Assembly: GCA_900547965.1 (NCBI GenBank)
Contig: URJE01000078.1
Span: forward strand, 1-6,581
Length of the DNA: 6,581 nucleotides
Direction: 5' to 3'
DNA from: an uncultured Eggerthella sp.
GTDB taxonomy: Bacteria; Actinomycetota; Coriobacteriia; Coriobacteriales; Eggerthellaceae
Shown one piece after another: positions 1 to 6,293 of the stretch. Every line of letters starts with the position of its first letter. Positions within the stretch are counted from its first letter, which is position 1. Both the position numbers and the translations under genes were made by a program. The notes under the pieces are model-generated. The model searched no databases. It saw nothing but the letters and a program-made list of their open reading frames with translations, and was not told where the DNA came from.

Positions 1-1162
1 CCTCTGCCTTAGGGCGTGCAATGGTCTCATCGTCTGCGCCGACCTTCTTAAGGTACTCAACGGTATCACCACCGAGGACAGAAGCCTCCTCGAAATCAGC
101 GATGTTAACCGGGATGGTGGACAGATGATGAGGAAGACCAGTCTGAAGGACACGACCTACGCGGGGGAAGTCAACCCATGCCAAAGCCTCAGGGTTCTCA
201 CGCGTAATCTGCTCAACCGCTTCGGTCTTGCTGTTGACCTTAGCAATGCAGAAGTCCTTGTCCTCGAGCCATTCCATCCACTCGTCCAAAGGCTTGCTCT
301 TGATAACCTCTTCAACAACCTTGAACGACTCAGGAGCTTCCCAACGACGCTTCAAGCCGTCGCCCTTGATTTCGGGATGGCCGATCGCATCGCAGAAGGG
401 CTCCCAGAACTTGGATTCAACCATGCCAAGAGCAAGCTTGCCACCGTCAGCCGTCTCATACACGTTGTAAGCAGTGGAAGGATACTCGAGGTCGTCGCGC
501 TTGCACTCGCCGTCGTTGAAGCACCAGCGAGAATCAAGAAGCGAATTCCACCAAACGAAGCAATCGAACATGGAAGTATCGATGTAGGTACCCTTACCAG
601 TCTGCTCGCGAGCATACAGTGCCGCAAGAAGAGCCTGGCCAGCAACCATGCCGGAAGAGAGGTCGCACAGGTGCAGAGGAGAGGTGGAGCCGTGGTTTAC
701 GGACAGATAGCCGCTCGTGGCCTGCATGTTCAGGTCATGCTGAGCCTTCTTGGAGCGAGGATCCTCGGAACCATAACCAGAAATGGAGCAGTAGATAATA
801 CGAGGGTTGATTTCGTTGATCGTATCGTAATCGATGCCCAGCTTCTTGGTTACACCAGGTCGGAAGCTCTCAACGATAACGTCTGCCTCCTTGGCCATCT
901 TCTTGAACCAGTCAACAACTTCTTCGTTCTTGAGGTTCAGCGAAACCGACTTCTTGTTGCGGCCAAGTGCGGTGATGTAGTAGGAGATGCCGCCGCCTTT
1001 GGTGGGATAGTCGTGACGCATGAAGTCGCCAAGACCGGTATCTTCAACCTTGATTACCGTTGCACCAAGATCAGCGAGTACCTGGGTTGCATAACCGCCT
1101 GGCAGGTAACGGGAAAAGTCGAGAACGGTAAGTCCAGAAAATGGAGTGTTTGCTCGTGACAT
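1..1162 (-). CDS. CaiB/BaiF family acyl-CoA transferase or racemase (3' end cut off by window edge)
   Basis: Read from the minus strand, an ATG at 1162 opens a frame of 387 codons that reaches the left edge without a stop. Family members usually have about 400-430 residues, so only a short C-terminal piece should be missing. The N-terminal Rossmann-like part holds the signature LADLGATVIKVE (residues 29-40). RPGV (101-104) and the ISGYG segment (127-131) are also typical. Asp167 in LCDLSSG sits where CaiB/BaiF enzymes carry the catalytic aspartate. His142 in QHDLN matches the HD-N motif of alpha-methylacyl-CoA racemases, so either CoA transfer or 2-methylacyl-CoA epimerisation is possible. 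Expected to be cytosolic. The start is fixed by AGGAGGA (1169-1175), which overlaps the stop of the upstream gene; the 11-bp gap implies one transcript and probably translational coupling. The two neighbouring proteins are clearly different family members, so a heteromeric enzyme of the BbsEF kind is also conceivable. The family is certain, the reaction is not. Confidence 0.92.
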   Translation of the reverse strand, partial: MSRANTPFSGLTVLDFSRYLPGGYATQVLADLGATVIKVEDTGLGDFMRHDYPTKGGGISYYITALGRNKKSVSLNLKNEEVVDWFKKMAKEADVIVESFRPGVTKKLGIDYDTINEINPRIIYCSISGYGSEDPRSKKAQHDLNMQATSGYLSVNHGSTSPLHLCDLSSGMVAGQALLAALYAREQTGKGTYIDTSMFDCFVWWNSLLDSRWCFNDGECKRDDLEYPSTAYNVYETADGGKLALGMVESKFWEPFCDAIGHPEIKGDGLKRRWEAPESFKVVEEVIKSKPLDEWMEWLEDKDFCIAKVNSKTEAVEQITRENPEALAWVDFPRVGRVLQTGLPHHLSTIPVNIADFEEASVLGGDTVEYLKKVGADDETIARPKAE

Positions 1163-1168
1163 GTCAGA

Positions 1169-1176
1169 TCCTCCTA
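1169..1176 (-). promoter_or_regulatory. Shine-Dalgarno overlapping the upstream stop codon
   Basis: On the minus strand, AGGAGGA (1169-1175) overlaps the TAG stop (1174-1176) of the FldA-like gene and lies 6 nt before the ATG at 1162. This near-perfect anti-16S match fixes the start of the second CoA-transferase gene. It suggests ribosomes ending on the first gene reinitiate on the second, which would give matched amounts of the two proteins. Confidence 0.85.
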
Positions 1177-2487
1177 GTCCCTCTTAGAATTCGGTCCGTA
1201 GCTGGGCTCCAAAACGGAAGCGGGCAGCGGATCGCCGGTGTAGCACATTACTGCGCCGTCCTCGACAAGCTTGTCGACGGCTGCGTCGTCATAGCCATAG
1301 TCGTTGAGGATCTTGCGCGTGTCGTAACCGGTAGGACGGGAGCGACGCAGAACAGGATCACCAATGCTGTCCAGACGGAATGGCATGGTGGTGATTACGT
1401 AGTCTTCCTCTTCGCCATAGGGGCTCGAGGGACCCTGCTTCTCGTACTTCATGTAGCGGAGCTGGTCGTTGTCAAATGCTTCCTGATCCTGCAGAACGTC
1501 GGTAACGGTCTGAATCTTCTCGAACGGAATGTCGTTCTCGCGGAAGCGCTTCTCGAGCTCTTCATAGGTGAACTTCTTGCATGCCTGATGCATCTCAGCT
1601 ACGACCTCGACATACTTGCCGTTGTCAGCCAGCGCCTCAAGCGTGTTGTACTGCTCTTCGGTGTAGTACTTCGGATCCATTTCCAAGGTATCGAATACCA
1701 ACTTGCAATACTTGTTGTAGTTGCCGAAGCACATGAGGAACCAGATGCCATCGGAAGATACATAAGAATTGTTGGTGGGGCACTTTGCCTCCATGCGGTC
1801 CTTCGGGTAATCGCAACCCTGCTGCTGAGCAATCAGAGCAGAAGTCATGCCCCAAGTGCCAACATGGTACAGAGAGCCCGTAACCTTGTCGCCAATACCG
1901 GTGCGAAGAGCGCCAGCGTAAGCGCCCAGAATACCTGCGGTCAGTGCGCAACCCGTGTTCCAGTCGCCAAAAGCGATGGGAGAGTTGCCAGGCTCGTAAT
2001 GTGCGTTTGCCTGGGGAATTGCACTTACAAAACCAGAACGAGCGGCAAATGCGGTTGCATCGAAGCCCTTAGCGTCCTTCATGGGGCCATGCTCGCCATA
2101 GCCACGGTTCTGAGCCCATACCAAACGAGGGAACTTCTCGTGCAACGTCTCGTAGTCAAGGCCAAGGCGCTTCAGTGCGCCCGAGCGAAGTGAGGTAAGG
2201 AAGATGTCTGCCGTCTCAAGAAGGTGATACATAACTTCCAGGCCCTCAGGGCTCTTGCAGTTGATTGCGGTCCATTCCTTATTGAAGGAACCGCAGTCAT
2301 ATGCAACGTCATCAAACTCGGTGCGGAATTTCATGCCCCAAGCCAAGCCCTGAGTACGCTGCTCATCGCCCGTGAACGGTTCAACCTTAATAACCGTAGC
2401 ACCCATTTCAGCAAGGGCTCGACCTGCAGCCGGGCCAGCTGCATACTGGGTAAGCTCGATTACTTTAACTCCCTGCAATCCTGCCAT
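1174..2487 (-). CDS. FldA/HadA-like class III (CaiB/BaiF) CoA-transferase
   Basis: A complete 437-residue protein, slightly long for the family. It starts with GVKVIELTQYAAGPAAGR (6-23) and EMGATVIKVE (27-36). GLDYETL (109-115), GYGEHGP (129-135) and GFDATAFAARSG (141-152) follow. As I recall them, these closely resemble the clostridial enzymes that exchange CoA between 2-hydroxyacids and their enoyl-CoA products (cinnamoyl-CoA:phenyllactate transferase FldA, 2-hydroxyisocaproate transferase HadA). Asp175 in FGDWNTG is the expected catalytic aspartate, which would form a mixed anhydride with the acyl group. Cytosolic. The ATG at 2487 is preceded by AGGAG (2494-2498) at good spacing. It lies downstream of the alcohol dehydrogenase gene across an intrinsic terminator, so it depends on read-through or has its own promoter. 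No 2-hydroxyacyl-CoA dehydratase genes are in the window, so an aryl-lactate substrate is only a guess. Class assignment is firm, substrate unknown. Confidence 0.92.
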   Translation of the reverse strand: MAGLQGVKVIELTQYAAGPAAGRALAEMGATVIKVEPFTGDEQRTQGLAWGMKFRTEFDDVAYDCGSFNKEWTAINCKSPEGLEVMYHLLETADIFLTSLRSGALKRLGLDYETLHEKFPRLVWAQNRGYGEHGPMKDAKGFDATAFAARSGFVSAIPQANAHYEPGNSPIAFGDWNTGCALTAGILGAYAGALRTGIGDKVTGSLYHVGTWGMTSALIAQQQGCDYPKDRMEAKCPTNNSYVSSDGIWFLMCFGNYNKYCKLVFDTLEMDPKYYTEEQYNTLEALADNGKYVEVVAEMHQACKKFTYEELEKRFRENDIPFEKIQTVTDVLQDQEAFDNDQLRYMKYEKQGPSSPYGEEEDYVITTMPFRLDSIGDPVLRRSRPTGYDTRKILNDYGYDDAAVDKLVEDGAVMCYTGDPLPASVLEPSYGPNSKRD

Positions 2488-2514
2488 TGGATTCTCCTAA
2501 CGATCAAATATGCC

Positions 2515-2530
2515 TTTCGACACATCGAAA
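2515..2530. repeat. Small inverted repeat upstream of the FldA-like gene
   Basis: TTTCGA and TCGAAA (2515-2520 and 2525-2530) form a perfect 6-bp inverted repeat around a 4-nt centre. It sits between the terminator and the Shine-Dalgarno of the FldA-like gene. It could be a regulator-binding site or a minor leader hairpin. The element is short and could be chance, and I see no convincing -35/-10 pair beside it. Confidence 0.35.
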
Positions 2531-2537
2531 TTTTGAG

Positions 2538-2576
2538 AAAAAGGGTGCCGGCACCGTGGTGTCAGCACCCTTTTTT
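2538..2576 (-). terminator. Intrinsic terminator after the alcohol dehydrogenase gene (bidirectional form)
   Basis: AAAAAGGGTGC (2538-2548) pairs with GCACCCTTTTT (2565-2575), and CACC/GGTG can pair again inside the loop. Read on the minus strand, the stem is followed by five T residues, 38 nt past the TAA of the dehydrogenase gene. On the plus strand it is followed by six T residues, so it could stop transcription both ways. It separates the SDR/alcohol dehydrogenase pair from the two CoA-transferase genes. Termination may be partial. Confidence 0.85.
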
Positions 2577-2614
2577 AGTCTCTTGCTATTTCATGTAACA
2601 AGAATGAGTTCTTC

Positions 2615-3670
2615 TTACGGCTCCAAAACTACGCGGAGGCCTTCGCCAGACTCGATGAACTCCATGCCCTTACGCCAATCCTTCAGAGGAATAACCATGT
2701 TGGAGATCATGGAGATATCCAGGCCATTAGCCAACAGGCTCAGAGCCTGACGCCAATGCTTACGCTCGTAAGCACGGTTGCCGATGATGCTGATCTGACG
2801 CATAGCGATGTCGGTCATCGGGATGGAGGAAGGCTTTGCGGGAAGACCAGTAATGCCAATGCGACCACCCTTAGCAACCATCTGAACAGCCTGCTCAGAT
2901 ACGGTCCAATGGCCAGCTGCGTCGAAGATGCACTCGGGGCCCTTACCGCCGGTGAGTTCCTTAACCTTCTCAACAACATCGCACTCAGAGCCATTAACCG
3001 TGATAGCACCGAGCTGCTCTGCAACCTTGAAACGCTTAGCGTCTGCATCGAGGCCGGTTACGATAACCTTGCGGATACCACGAGCCTGTTTCAACAGAGC
3101 AACCATGAGCAGGCCAATAGCGCCAGGGCCGATTACAACTGCGGTTTCACCGATCTGCGGATTTACACGCTCTACAGCGTTCATTGCTACGCAGAGAGGC
3201 TCGAGCAGAGCGCCCTGGGTGAAGGTAACGTCATCGGGCATCGGGATGATGTTGGTTGCACGAATGGCCATGTACTTAGCAAATGCGCCAGGAAGGTCAG
3301 TGCCATAGAATGGACGGTTGTCGCAAATGTTTACCTCGCCACGATCGCAATACTCGCAGGTGTTGTCGAAGAGTACCGGGTTTGCAGTTACGCGCTGACC
3401 AACCTTGAGGTTTGCAGGTGCATTCTTGCCAACTTCAGCGATTACGCCAGAGAACTCATGGCCGAAGATTGCAGGATACTGGATGTGATAGGAATTTGCG
3501 ATTGCAGGATTCCAGCGATAGAGAGAGTGATCGGTACCGCAGATACCTACAGCCTTGATCTCCATCAGTACTTCGTCATCCTTGATCTGAGGAATATCGA
3601 AATCTTCTACGTACTCCATTGCATCCGGCTCAGCGGCGGTCTTGAGAAGTGCGTTCATCTTACCTTCCAT
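2615..3670 (-). CDS. Zinc-dependent medium-chain alcohol/polyol dehydrogenase (MDR family)
   Basis: A 351-residue protein of the usual length for sorbitol/threonine dehydrogenase-like MDR enzymes, which oxidise a secondary alcohol or reduce the ketone with NAD(P). The GroES-like N-terminal half carries the catalytic zinc ligands Cys44 (VGICGTDH), His71 and Glu72 (FGHEFSG), with Glu157 in LLEPL. The structural-zinc lobe has Cys105, Cys108 and Cys116, but the first ligand position (102) is Asp rather than Cys. The Rossmann part shows GPGAIG (181-186). The strand-2 end reads VTGLDAD without the usual acidic residue at its tip, so the preference between NAD and NADP cannot be read. Start: the ATG at 3670 has AAAGGAAG (3677-3684) at proper spacing; a second ATG at 3658, four codons in, is an alternative. 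It follows the SDR gene by 82 bp and is followed by a terminator. Substrate unknown; a shared pathway with the SDR is inferred from position. Confidence 0.93.
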   Translation of the reverse strand: MEGKMNALLKTAAEPDAMEYVEDFDIPQIKDDEVLMEIKAVGICGTDHSLYRWNPAIANSYHIQYPAIFGHEFSGVIAEVGKNAPANLKVGQRVTANPVLFDNTCEYCDRGEVNICDNRPFYGTDLPGAFAKYMAIRATNIIPMPDDVTFTQGALLEPLCVAMNAVERVNPQIGETAVVIGPGAIGLLMVALLKQARGIRKVIVTGLDADAKRFKVAEQLGAITVNGSECDVVEKVKELTGGKGPECIFDAAGHWTVSEQAVQMVAKGGRIGITGLPAKPSSIPMTDIAMRQISIIGNRAYERKHWRQALSLLANGLDISMISNMVIPLKDWRKGMEFIESGEGLRVVLEP

Positions 3671-3703
3671 GGGTAACTTCCTTTCGAAGAGTTCAAACAG
3701 GAA

Positions 3704-3739
3704 GCCAGCGCTTGTAGCCCCCTCGCATCAAGCGCTGGC
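3704..3739 (-). other. Intercistronic stem-loop between SDR and alcohol dehydrogenase genes
   Basis: GCCAGCGCTTG (3704-3714) and CAAGCGCTGGC (3729-3739) are perfect 11-bp arms around a 14-nt loop. The hairpin lies 14 nt after the SDR stop and about 20 nt before the Shine-Dalgarno of the next gene. No T-run follows on the minus strand, so it is not a standard terminator. An mRNA-stabilising or processing hairpin that sets SDR-to-dehydrogenase expression is more likely. The loop reads GAGGGGG on the transcript side. Structure is seen directly; role is inference. Confidence 0.7.
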
Positions 3740-3752
3740 CAATAATTCGTTG

Positions 3753-4547
3753 CTACTGGATGGACCAGCCACCGTCGAGAACCAGAGTCTGACCAGTGGT
3801 GTACTCGGTAACAGGGAGAACGAGGTGCAGGATTGCAGCGCCCATTTCGTCGAGCGTACCGGTGTAGTTGGGCAGAGGAGTGCGGCTCTTAACGTATGCT
3901 TCCTGCTGAGGCTGCTCTTCGAATACCTTGGCAACCATCGGAGTGTAAACATAACCAGGAGCGATGCCGTTAACCAGAATCTGCTTCTTAGCGAAGTCAA
4001 CAGCCAAGGAACGAACCATGCCCATAACGCCAGCCTTAGCAATGCAGTAAGGAGCGATGTTCTCCATGGAGTTGATGCCACGAGCGGAAGCTACAACAAC
4101 CATCTTGCCCTTGATGTTCTTTGCTTCCATTGCGCGAGCAACAGCAGTCATCAGGAAGAAGTTACCCTTCAGGTTGATGCTGAACAGCTTGTCCCACTGC
4201 TCGGGAGCAACGTCAACAGCGTTCATGCGAGGCAAAGCGATGCCGGCGGAGGTTACGAGGATATCGATCTGGCCGAAGTTTTCCTCTGCAACCTTGATTA
4301 CGTTGTCGATGGACTCCTGGCTGGTTACGTCGCATGCAACGCCAACAGCCTTGGTGCCCTGAGCCTTCAGCTCTTCAGCAACCTCATGGCAACCTGCCTC
4401 AGGTACGCCAGCGATAACCATGTTAGCGCCAGCTGCAGCGATAGCCTCTGCTGCTGCCTTGCCGATGCCGGAGTTGCCGCCAACTACGATGGCGCACTTT
4501 CCTGCAAGATGTTCCTTAGGCTGCTTTGCGAACCAATTCTCGGACAT
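3753..4547 (-). CDS. Classical short-chain dehydrogenase/reductase (SDR)
   Basis: A 264-residue protein with every hallmark of a classical SDR, acting as an NAD(P)-dependent alcohol dehydrogenase or ketoreductase in the cytosol. The nucleotide-binding motif is GGNSGIG (23-29), the adenine-pocket Asp is in CDV (72-74), and TSAG (99-102) stands in for NNAG. The catalytic set is Asn124, Ser154, Tyr167 and Lys171 (YCIAK). PGYVYTP (197-203) and a C-terminal LDGGW complete the fold. The residue after strand 2 is neither a clear Asp nor an Arg (VIAGVPEAG), so the cofactor is undetermined. The ATG at 4547 is supported by GAGGAGGG (4554-4561). It is the first gene after the long regulatory region and heads the transcript that continues into the alcohol dehydrogenase. 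It resembles FabG/gluconate 5-dehydrogenase-type proteins in general, but no specific substrate can be assigned. Confidence 0.93.
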   Translation of the reverse strand: MSENWFAKQPKEHLAGKCAIVVGGNSGIGKAAAEAIAAAGANMVIAGVPEAGCHEVAEELKAQGTKAVGVACDVTSQESIDNVIKVAEENFGQIDILVTSAGIALPRMNAVDVAPEQWDKLFSINLKGNFFLMTAVARAMEAKNIKGKMVVVASARGINSMENIAPYCIAKAGVMGMVRSLAVDFAKKQILVNGIAPGYVYTPMVAKVFEEQPQQEAYVKSRTPLPNYTGTLDEMGAAILHLVLPVTEYTTGQTLVLDGGWSIQ

Positions 4548-4569
4548 TTAAAACCCTCCTCTGTATTGC

Positions 4570-4601
4570 CAAGGGGACTGTACTCCTGTGAGGCCCCCTT
4601 G
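4570..4601 (-). other. Leader hairpin just upstream of the SDR ribosome binding site
   Basis: CAAGGGG (4570-4576) and CCCCTTG (4595-4601) form a perfect 7-bp stem with an 18-nt loop. It ends 8 nt upstream of the SDR Shine-Dalgarno on the minus strand. The loop contains a second AGGAG, which could be a standby ribosome site. It has no T-run and is probably a 5' leader structure rather than a terminator. Role inferred only. Confidence 0.45.
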
Positions 4602-4684
4602 AATTACCTTTCGCTTTCGTTTCCGAAGCTGTTACACATGTTCGCCCAGAAGTGAAAAAGGGTCTAATTGCCGCGGAGTGTTTT

Positions 4685-4693
4685 CTAATAGCA
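4685..4693 (-). promoter_or_regulatory. Possible extended -10 element for the SDR transcript
   Basis: On the minus strand TGCTATTAG resembles an extended -10 (TGnTATAAT), about 140 nt upstream of the SDR start. No good -35 lies 16-18 nt further upstream (best is CACTGA), so the promoter would be weak or activator-dependent. The inverted repeat at 4713-4746 would then sit at about -35 to -68, a usual place for an activator. An alternative -10, GATAAT (4753-4758), also lacks a -35. Confidence 0.25.
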
Positions 4694-4712
4694 AAGCCGA
4701 ATGATATTCAGT

Positions 4713-4789
4713 GCGTTCTATCAATTTCCTAAAACTGATAGAACGCGTTCAAATTATCCCTAGGGATTTGTTCGATTTAGGACAAATCC
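4713..4789. promoter_or_regulatory. Cluster of four palindromes, probable operator region of the SDR transcript
   Basis: Four perfect dyads occur within 77 bp. GCGTTCTATCA (4713-4723) pairs with TGATAGAACGC (4736-4746). GAACGCGTTC (4741-4750) is a 10-bp palindrome sharing the right arm of the first dyad. ATCCCTAGGGAT (4756-4767) is a 12-bp palindrome. GGATTTGT (4764-4771) pairs with ACAAATCC (4782-4789). There is no T-run, so terminators are unlikely; binding sites for one or more dimeric regulators fit better. None of the dyads has the exact T-N11-A form of a LysR box, so the neighbouring LysR protein is not a confident match. Confidence 0.6.
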
Positions 4790-5230
4790 ATAGACCAAAG
4801 ATCCGCGATTCATTCACATCGAATCATTTCCCATGCGCTTCAAATTCAACACAACGGCAACAAGGCATTCTTTTGCTGTATCGATATCAATCAACCCATT
4901 TGCTGAAGCTTATTGATGAATAGTTTGCCGCATAACAAGACTCACTAAACACTTGGTACTACTACCGAAACGCGGGCAAACCCCACCACAGAGATGCACA
5001 AAGTTATGACGATAGGAAAGATAGATGCGTTGAGGCATAGACGGACTCGTCAGATTTCCGCATCGCAAAGTGGTCCAACTTATGCGACGCCCCCAGCAAA
5101 CGAGGCCTTGAACCAAAAGAGCATTCAATTGGACGATCCATCTAAAGGAAATACCTCGTACAACTCGTTAACTCACATAGGTACAGGTCTGTACTCCGAT
5201 GTCATACCAAACCAAGACCTCTCTATACAC

Positions 5231-5264
5231 AAAAAACCCGTCCCAAACATACTGGGACGGGTTT
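5231..5264 (-). terminator. Intrinsic terminator of the LysR gene
   Basis: AAACCCGTCCCA (5234-5245) pairs perfectly over 12 bp with TGGGACGGGTTT (5253-5264) around a 7-nt loop. On the minus strand the stem runs into TTTTTT (5231-5236). It begins 28 nt past the LysR stop codon. It isolates the regulator from the SDR gene, which therefore needs its own promoter. Confidence 0.93.
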
Positions 5265-5292
5265 CTGCGTATACCTATATATAAGTAGGATC

Positions 5293-6228
5293 CTACAAGT
5301 CGCTATCGTTGATGTAGCACTCTTCCAGCGGAACAACACCAGCAGGAAACTTAATATGCTTTTGAGTGAACTTAATAAATTCCTCAACCAAATGAGAATG
5401 GAACGACTTCTTGTTATATCCAAGATAGATAACATGGAACGGCTCTTGAAGTTCCTCGATAGGAATCGTTACAAAATTTTCGAGAGAGAGATCGTCCAAT
5501 GTTTCAAGAATGATGGCCGCGATATTTCGGTCGGAAGAAACAAGAGTTGCAGCACTGATTTCATCGTTGAAACCCTGCTTAACATCGAGGCCGTAACGCT
5601 GGAAGAAACCCTCAAAAATCGTGTGAGCATAGGACTGGCTACGATACGAAGTAAGGGTAATCCCCTTCAGGTCATTCAGGGAAACCGTTTCCCTATCAGC
5701 AAGCTCATGATGAGAATTAACTGCGAGCACGACGTTCTGTGAGAATTGTGGAACGAACTCGATATCGTCAAAACGATCCATTTTGCCGCAGAACACTACA
5801 TCGAACTTACCGTCGGCCAAACCTTTAAGGCATTCAGAGGTAGTTCCCTGGTAGATGTCAAAGACAACGTCGTCACCAAATGCGCCTTTGAAGGAGCTAA
5901 GCAAACGAGGAAGGTAGTTACGCTGAATACTGATAACAGTTCCGATGCGAATTCTGCCGCTCAAACCGGAATTGTAGGCCTTCATGATTTCGACCGCTTT
6001 ATCAATTTCGTCCAAAGCGCAACAGATATGCTTATTGAATTCCTCGCCATATTCAGTGAGACGAACGTTGCGCCCCACCCTTTCAAAAAACGGAACACCG
6101 ATTTCCTTTTCAAGATTCTTAATAGAGTTAGAAAGTGATGGCTGAGTAATATAGAGCGCCTCAGCAGCTTTGCCATAATGCTCGAATTTTGCAAGCGTTC
6201 TAAAGTAATACAACTGCGCCAGATTCAT
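5293..6228 (-). CDS. LysR-type transcriptional regulator
   Basis: A 311-residue protein of standard length for the family. Residues 1-60 form the winged helix-turn-helix, starting MNLAQLYYFRTLAKFEH. The recognition part is AAEALYITQPSLSNSIKNLE (21-40), followed by FFERVGRNVRLTEYG (47-61). A linker helix leads to the periplasmic-binding-like effector domain from about residue 91 (GRIRIGTV) to near the C-terminus. The frame extends upstream to a TTG at 6252. I choose the ATG at 6228 because it gives the canonical N-terminus and follows GAGGGG (6233-6238). It is monocistronic: its own promoter on one side, a strong terminator on the other. It is oriented like the SDR/CoA-transferase cluster and divergent from the partial ORF at 6426. 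Autoregulation is likely from the dyad within its promoter. Targets and effector are not known; the CoA-transferase cluster and the divergent gene are both candidates. Confidence 0.93.
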   Translation of the reverse strand: MNLAQLYYFRTLAKFEHYGKAAEALYITQPSLSNSIKNLEKEIGVPFFERVGRNVRLTEYGEEFNKHICCALDEIDKAVEIMKAYNSGLSGRIRIGTVISIQRNYLPRLLSSFKGAFGDDVVFDIYQGTTSECLKGLADGKFDVVFCGKMDRFDDIEFVPQFSQNVVLAVNSHHELADRETVSLNDLKGITLTSYRSQSYAHTIFEGFFQRYGLDVKQGFNDEISAATLVSSDRNIAAIILETLDDLSLENFVTIPIEELQEPFHVIYLGYNKKSFHSHLVEEFIKFTQKHIKFPAGVVPLEECYINDSDL

Positions 6229-6264
6229 ATAACCCCTCTTTGCTGATCGCAAATAGCAATCCAG

Positions 6265-6293
6265 AATATAAGAATCCGTTGATTCCTGAGCAA
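6265..6293 (-). promoter_or_regulatory. Probable sigma-70-type promoter of the LysR gene
   Basis: On the minus strand TTGCTC (6288-6293) and TATATT (6265-6270) are separated by exactly 17 nt. The -10 matches consensus at five of six positions and the -35 is weak. Transcription would start about 30 nt before the LysR ATG at 6228. The dyad at 6273-6299 lies across the spacer and -35. Confidence 0.55.

Larger units (their letters stand above)
4602..5228. other. Gene-free region upstream of the SDR gene
   Basis: Apart from the palindrome cluster, I find no supported gene here. Short frames (for example 4711-4923 and 4994-5284 on the plus strand, 4910-5128 on the minus strand) lack Shine-Dalgarno sequences and recognisable motifs; one runs straight through the LysR terminator. 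Minor structures are GTACAG/CTGTAC (5181-5186 and 5189-5194), and GATGCG/CGCATC (5024-5029 and 5059-5064) enclosing GACG/CGTC. The region could hold a long 5' leader, a small RNA or the remains of a lost gene; nothing in it decides between these. Confidence 0.5.

Noticed and set aside
125..1159. 344-codon plus-strand frame opposite the leftmost CoA-transferase
   Set aside because: It is the register-matched reverse complement of a gene with clear CaiB/BaiF motifs and a Shine-Dalgarno sequence; its own translation shows no known motif.
1141..2193. 350-codon plus-strand frame opposite the FldA-like gene
   Set aside because: Hydrophobic-looking translation is a by-product of complementing the sense codons; no ribosome binding site or family motif.
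2756..4655. Plus-strand frames (2756-3676 and 3642-4655) opposite the alcohol dehydrogenase and SDR genes
   Set aside because: Same codon register as the real genes on the other strand, no recognisable domain, explained by absence of TTA/CTA/TCA codons.
5024..5064. CTGACGAG on the minus strand inside a GATGCG/CGCATC dyad, reminiscent of a hammerhead ribozyme core
   Set aside because: No GAAA follows a closed stem II and no cleavage-site stem I can be drawn; the only GAAA-like run is on the wrong side.
4910..5128. 72-codon minus-strand frame in the gene-free region
   Set aside because: No ribosome binding site before the ATG, and composition unlike the neighbouring proteins.
4994..5284. 96-codon plus-strand frame in the gene-free region
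   Set aside because: No Shine-Dalgarno, no motif, and it reads through the stem of the LysR terminator.
5285..5296. Perfect palindrome GTAGGATCCTAC over the LysR stop codon
   Set aside because: Short, partly coding, with no promoter or spacing that would make it an operator; probably chance.
6229..6252. Upstream extension of the LysR frame to a TTG at 6252
   Set aside because: The ATG at 6228 gives the canonical LysR N-terminus and has GAGGGG directly upstream; the TTG start would add eight residues without a better ribosome site and would shorten the leader to almost nothing.
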